Both the position numbers and the translations under genes were made by a program. Source: Metopolophium dirhodum (lineage: Eukaryota; Arthropoda; Insecta; Hemiptera; Aphididae). From it: a DNA stretch of 64,000 bases. The notes under the pieces are model-generated. The model had not been told where the DNA came from. It saw only the letters and a program-made list of their open reading frames with translations, and did no database searches. This document shows, in pieces, positions 59,901 through 64,000 of this stretch. The stretch's first letter is position 1, and the number at the start of each line of letters is the position of its first letter. The stretch spans positions 9,982,001 to 10,046,000 of the forward strand of contig NC_083562.1 of the NCBI RefSeq assembly GCF_019925205.1, in the 5' to 3' direction.

Positions 59901-61940
59901 GTATCTATTAAATATTTTTATCCATATCATAAAATAATAATCATTTGAATAAGCACATCACGTCAAATATTATGAATATAAAAGTATGCCAATTTATTTT
60001 GTCCAATATTTGATATTTAAAAAATAACTATTACAGAATTAATTGCATTACAAAAATGATTAAAAAGACAAATATACAATATAATAATTATAATATAGGT
60101 TTGCATGTTTATTGTCAAAACTTAATATTGCCACTAATTTTGTGTTATGTACTTATATTCAATTTTTACTTATTAGCATCTAGAAAATTCTTTGCAAATT
60201 GTTGATACTAGTTACATAGCCATAGATAAAAATCGTGAAAGGAGGTGGACTTAGCGCCCCCCCTCCCCAAAAAAATACATTTTTTTAGTTGTGCGGCTGT
60301 GTGGGATCGAAGCTCCCGCTTACATAGATGTTAAAAATGTTCACCCCCCCCCCCCCCTGCAATTTTAATGGATTTCTGCCTATGAACAAACACGGCTTTA
60401 GCATAAAGTAACTCGATAGACACACTATATAAATGATAAAAATAAATAAATAAAGGAATTAAAAAAGATTATATCGCTATACGTTCAAAAATATTTGAGT
60501 AGGACAGTGAGTTATCCCCCAGACCATTAGTACCCCTACTCGGGCTACTGCTGTCTGTTTTTTTTTATCTTTATTTGGTTCTTGCTGTTAAAGAAATCCT
60601 ACCCTGTCTATAAGGATATCATTGGCCACTGGGTTATGTGTGGGGCAGTGAAGTTATTGCATTAAATTATGTGCCTATATTACTATAACATTTATAATTT
60701 ATAAGTTAAACAAATTGAAATGAATACCATTCGTATCTCTTTCTAAGCTATTTGGACGGTTAATACTGTTGATACACGGAATATCACTACAGAACCCTGA
60801 ATGAAATTATTAATAACATACCAAAGAAATAGTAATCGTCTTGGCTGAACCTTGAATGAGTCGAAAATGGCATGACGTGCATAAAATTGCTCTGCGGTGA
60901 ATCCATCGATACCTCACTGGTGCTCGTGTTCTCCGTGGTGACCTTTGATGAAACATATCCGTCCGATGCGTACGACAAATTATCTTGTACTTCACTGCTT
61001 TTGGACCTTTCCTTTTTATGATATCTACGGGGCACATGGTCTGGTGGTGCCAAATTACTGGAAAAAACTTAACCACAAACAATACGTGTTACAAAACAAT
61101 AATTAATAATAATTAAAATATATAAAATAATAATATATGTATAACTATTAATTTACTCTATATTTAATTAAATATTATATAAAGGATTTCATACAGTCCT
61201 TATTATAATAATTATCAATATTTTAAAGCGTATCGTTACACAAAATATAATATACATTCACAAATAATTGCAAAAACAAGGACTAATATCTTCGTACGCA
61301 TGCACTTAAATTAATTCAAAATATATATTATAATGGTGTCAAATAGTAACGATTCATTATTAAAATGTTTAAAAATATATTTTTCCACTCGAAAATAGGT
61401 TACACTGTTATCCGAGGTCGACCAACTTTAGAGTTGTTTTATTTACACCGAAGACAGAAGTGCACCCTTCGGTTTTGAACGTTATAATATGTGGCCATAC
61501 CACAACAACAAACTACATAATACTATATAATTATTATAAAATAATCAGATATCTAAAATCTAAATCAAATATTCACTGGAAGTCCAGCATTTAAATATTA
61601 TGATTGTGATCTAAAATAAGATATCAAAAAAATACTACAGTGATACTACGATGCATGCATGAACGGAAAAAATAATTAAAAAACTACTACTCGAAAGCTG
61701 ACCACCACCAACTACCTGATTGATAGTAACGACGGTCATTGGGCAATACAGCGAATGGTATTTCCTGATTTCCAGTGTTTATTTCAGGTAGATGTGATGC
61801 CAGGTCGTACGTAAACGTCCGTTTATCATCGTCTATCTGATCGAGGGGAATCGGATACGGGTCCTGTAGATTATTCCGCATCCTATAGCTTTGATCCTTG
61901 ATAATTTTTGCCAACTGATTGATTATAAACTCTTTTTCGT
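53827..61940 (-). CDS. NPDC1: NPDC1 (cab-1) orthologue, 3' six coding exons; 5' end missing
   Basis: Minus-strand exons in order: 61940-61716, 61057-60822, 55282-55216, 55138-54977, 54215-54107 and 53955-53827 (TAA). The lumenal part has DEKEFIINQLAKI and a Ser-rich stretch. One membrane helix follows (GVGLAVLVVLLISSIACY). The cytoplasmic tail has EYPAYGITGP, RRLAQSAQMYHYQHQKQQ, DSDDDNEEGDYTVYECPGL and EMEVKNPLF, which are signature blocks of NPDC1 (neural proliferation differentiation and control 1) and C. elegans CAB-1. NPDC1 is a single-pass neuronal/vesicular membrane protein, and CAB-1 binds the RAB-3 exchange factor AEX-3. Donors and acceptors are canonical with matching phases, except between the first two exons shown. 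The signal peptide and Cys-rich start are not found, so the CDS is partial here. Confidence 0.92.
54107..54215 (-). CDS. NPDC1: NPDC1 exon E
   Basis: CTTCGCAG then GAACAGTTCAG. It reads NSSVKESRCGSVSDPDS, DDDNEEGDYTVYECPGLAP. Donor GTAAGT. The acidic run followed by DYTVYECPG is conserved in the family. Confidence 0.93.
54977..55138 (-). CDS. NPDC1: NPDC1 exon D
   Basis: ATTTCAG then AATGCAAAAG. It reads MQKNSKAAADIEYPAYG, ITGPNKDMSPTGDRRLA and QSAQMYHYQHQKQQIIA. Donor GTGAGT. The YPAYG and QSAQMYHYQHQ blocks are the most family-specific part. Confidence 0.93.
55216..55282 (-). CDS. NPDC1: NPDC1 exon C (transmembrane)
   Basis: TTTTCCAG then CCAAAGCAGCTGGC. With the G from exon B it reads AKAAGVGLAVLVVLLISS then IACY, a single membrane helix. 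Donor GTCAGT. A 5.5-kb intron separates it from exon B. Confidence 0.9.
56465..56593. repeat. perfect 41-bp inverted repeat (hairpin)
   Basis: Arms 56465-56505 and 56553-56593 are exact reverse complements (for example CCAACGTACTATATTATC and GATAATATAGTACGTTGG), with a 47-base spacer. The spacer has a direct repeat ATATTTAATACATA (or close variant). A perfect stem in noncoding DNA implies recent origin or a sequence/assembly artefact. Confidence 0.93.
56603..56654 (+). repeat. 52-bp uninterrupted purine tract
   Basis: It contains only A and G, including GGGGGGAGGGAAGGGG, and starts 10 bases after the hairpin above. Such tracts can form triplex or quadruplex DNA. On the NPDC1 transcript strand it is pyrimidine-only. 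Confidence 0.9.
57140..57290 (-). repeat. degenerate copy of the conserved-peptide repeat
   Basis: The minus strand contains GVKFKLNYILYTKN then ISERRLY. This aligns with GVKFEFKDIISLYKKN and DSERKRS of the better copies. It is broken upstream by stops. Confidence 0.6.
57433..57468 (+). repeat. dispersed-repeat fragment, plus copy
   Basis: It reads GCTAGCTGAACCCGTGC then ACTTCGTTGCCCGTTAAA, matching 24279-24309 in the opposite direction. Sequence further 3' is not shared. Confidence 0.55.
60230..60380. repeat. C-rich region with a 14-C run
   Basis: Two C-runs (about 60,256-60,270, and 60344-60357) lie in a GC-richer patch resembling the C-rich MITEs elsewhere in the window. No clean inverted ends were identified. 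Confidence 0.4.
60822..61057 (-). CDS. NPDC1: NPDC1 exon B
   Basis: The acceptor TTTTTTCCAG gives T then AAT TTG GCA, reading NLAPPDHVPRRYHKK, a Ser/Thr-rich stretch, and FSQDDYYFF. It ends before the donor GTATGT (60821). Joining exon A at its best donor leaves the frame one base short. A weaker acceptor 10 bases upstream (after TTAAG), another donor at the end of exon A, or a tiny exon would fix this. The downstream phase into exon C is correct. Confidence 0.75.
61716..61940 (-). CDS. NPDC1: NPDC1 exon A (most 5' exon found)
   Basis: The acceptor ATATGTGTAG precedes ACGAAAAAG. It reads (D)EKEFIINQLAKIIKDQ through QDPYPIPLDQIDDDKR and EIPFAVLPNDRRYYQS. The likely donor is TCAG then GTAGTT at 61715. 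It starts with two bases of a split codon, so at least one more exon lies upstream. Confidence 0.8.
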
Positions 61941-64000
61941 CTACACATATATATAATACACATAAAAACATTAACCCAACGTTTATTTCAATAAGAACGT
62001 TGGCGTTACTGCCAAATATACAATATATTATATGCATACACTTTACACATTACAAAACATATTATATAAATATTATATACATTAATACATTATAATATGC
62101 ACATAGTTGCTTCGAATCATACGTGAACAATATATTCAAAAGTGTTAATAGTTTTCAAAATAATGATTGTCATACGTTAAAAAACCACTCTGTATATATT
62201 ATACTATTATCATTGTTATCACATTTTCCGCGTGCTAAACCGGATGTAGACATACAAAGACGACTGATAAAAAAAACAAATACATGTCACCCTGTGGCCC
62301 TGTCGTCCAACACCATAATGGCCGAAAAAAATGTTGTTCACAACACGAACGCGGTGATAATATATGACAATAACCTTCGTTTTTTATTTTATTATTTTTT
62401 ATATTATATACGTAAAATAATTAGTGCTTGCCAATAATTTTTCTCAATTTTTGCAATGTTTAGCTTGCATTATTGATCCTGTCTGTGTACACAGCTGCAG
62501 TGAAAAATACCTGATGACTACATTATTTTTCATATTCATATCAACCAAATAGTTCTGGGTGTGTAGGTAAATACGATAGTCGATAATAATATTGTATTTT
62601 CATTTCACTATATTAAATAATGTAGATAATCAGTCATCAGTGTTATTCAAGTAAAATTAGCAAATTGCATAATATTGTAGTGAACTAAATATCGTCTTCG
62701 TATATCTATAAATACCTACACTTAAAAAATGTCCACATCAAAATTATTTTATTACAGACATAATAACAGAACGAATTTACAATAGCAGTGTAATTTCTAT
62801 ATACAGTTAAACTTTTTAAGCTTAAACAATTATCATTAATTTAAATACAATTTATATTTTCATAATTGAAAATTCCGTAGTATTTTCTCATAAACTTTTC
62901 TTTATACAAGATGTACACTGGAATTTGTAGATTTTAAATAATTGGACGCTTAATTATTAATTTTATTTTACAATTTACATAGCCATATAAACTTACATAA
63001 ATATATTAAATAAAATGTGATATATAATGAATAGATAATTTTAATAATATTCCAACATTTAAGATTCATGAATGATATATATTTTTTTGTACATTTAGAT
63101 AATTTCAATTTTTTATTTGTAGCCAAGTTTATGGCATTTGTTTATGGTGAGTGGTGACTGAGCAATATTGTTATTATTCAATTATTCATTATAAAACACA
63201 CATAAATTGAAATAAATACAACTACATTATATAAACTAATCATACCTATTCATTATTACTTAAATCTTTATTACTCTCTATATTTTTTGATCGATAAAAA
63301 TTAAGTCTGTAGATAGGTTTTATGTTTATTCTAAACATAATAATATTTTGATGCCTTATTAAAAAGATTTTTTAATACCTAGTACCCAATATTTTTATTT
63401 TATAAAGAGTATCAACCATGAAAAGTTTGTTTGGTAATTATATAGTACCGGCTAAAAACATATGAACAGCAGAAACCCAGATTCGAACAATTTACTTTCC
63501 ACTATAAACGCACACAATTATAATAATTTATGATCTAAAATAAAAATAAAAGTTACTTTTTATTTCTTTAAATAAACACGAAATTTAAAAAAAATGTATT
63601 TATATAATAAACATAAACCTATACACACTGTGTTTGCATAAGAAACTTCAAAAACCTCATAAAATTTCTATTGCCCCAAAACACTTGCGATATTAAAATC
63701 TATTAAATATAATATGAAACATTGGTTAAATGAAACCTACATTAAATAATGACAATATAGTATCAAATATAAAATATGCATGTCGGTATATTATGCAAGT
63801 CTTGTATTACAAGATATTAATTCAATGAAATCAAAACAAAAACAGGTGATAAAAAATGTAGCTATGCTAAAAAGGTTATATCATGTAACTACCTGAATTT
63901 CAATCGTATTTATTACTCAAAATTAAATTGCAATTCTAAACAACTAACAGAAAAACAATGTGTATAATATACTCCGCGCATACACAGTTTTAAGTGAGTT
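61941..64000. other. upstream NPDC1 intron/flank, nothing recognised
   Basis: No signal-peptide exon or Cys-rich exon for NPDC1 could be found on the minus strand. The open frame at 62123-62437 on the plus strand has no features. The missing 5' exons may lie past 64,000. Confidence 0.4.

Larger units (their letters stand above)
55283..60821 (-). other. NPDC1: large NPDC1 intron
   Basis: 5.5 kb of AT-rich DNA. It contains the perfect 41-bp inverted repeat (56465-56593), a pure purine tract (56603-56654), repeat copies at 57.14-57.47 kb and C-rich tracts near 60.25-60.36 kb. No exon-like open frame was found. Confidence 0.75.

Noticed and set aside
60810..61082. Second open frame over NPDC1 exon B
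   Set aside because: Out of phase with exon C. The NLAPPDHVPRRYHKK frame joins the membrane exon correctly.

Overview
The window is eukaryotic and looks like an aphid (Hemiptera). It is very AT-rich, introns are long with GT...AG borders, coding sequence is sparse, short CCTAA (TTAGG-type insect telomere) runs occur, and the intergenic DNA is packed with small inverted-repeat transposons. The aphid assignment rests on the style of the repeats and of the two genes, not on a database match. I see no bacterial-style operon, CRISPR array, rRNA or convincing tRNA.

Layout. Bases 1-20,000 are gene-poor. They hold a 16-box satellite with higher-order structure (about 0.83-5.2 kb) and a long inverted-repeat pair (6.2-6.6 and 10.1-10.5 kb). 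Between those arms sits a non-LTR retrotransposon insertion that carries only an intact gag-like ORF1, bounded by an 11-bp target duplication. A set of four diverged, same-orientation copies of an exon-like unit with a conserved GTAAGT follows (11.6, 14.1, 16.7 and 18.5 kb). One of these copies carries a 1.1-kb hAT-like element whose empty site survives in another copy. Bases 20,000-36,000 are intergenic, with several MITEs, a pogo/Tigger-like element keeping a transposase N-terminal fragment, a dispersed repeat with a conserved peptide ending in a KNDSERKRS-like motif, and CpG-rich patches that may be regulatory.

Genes. The plus-strand gene at 36,096-44,480 is a three-exon FoxF (Drosophila biniou) orthologue. 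It encodes 402 residues, with a forkhead domain split by intron 1 and long Asn-, His- and Gln-rich tracts. Its introns carry hAT-like elements. On the minus strand, 61,940 to 53,827, lie six coding exons of an NPDC1 (C. elegans cab-1) orthologue: lumenal region, one membrane helix, and the conserved cytoplasmic tail. Its 5' exons (signal peptide, Cys-rich start) were not found and may lie beyond the right edge. The two genes are convergent with about 9.3 kb between stop codons.

Nothing suggests the two genes act together. FoxF is a developmental transcription factor, known in flies for visceral mesoderm, and NPDC1 proteins are neuronal membrane proteins. The most unusual items are the ORF1-only retrotransposon, the four-copy exon-like array, the conserved-peptide repeat family, and transposon insertions whose empty sites can be read inside the same window.
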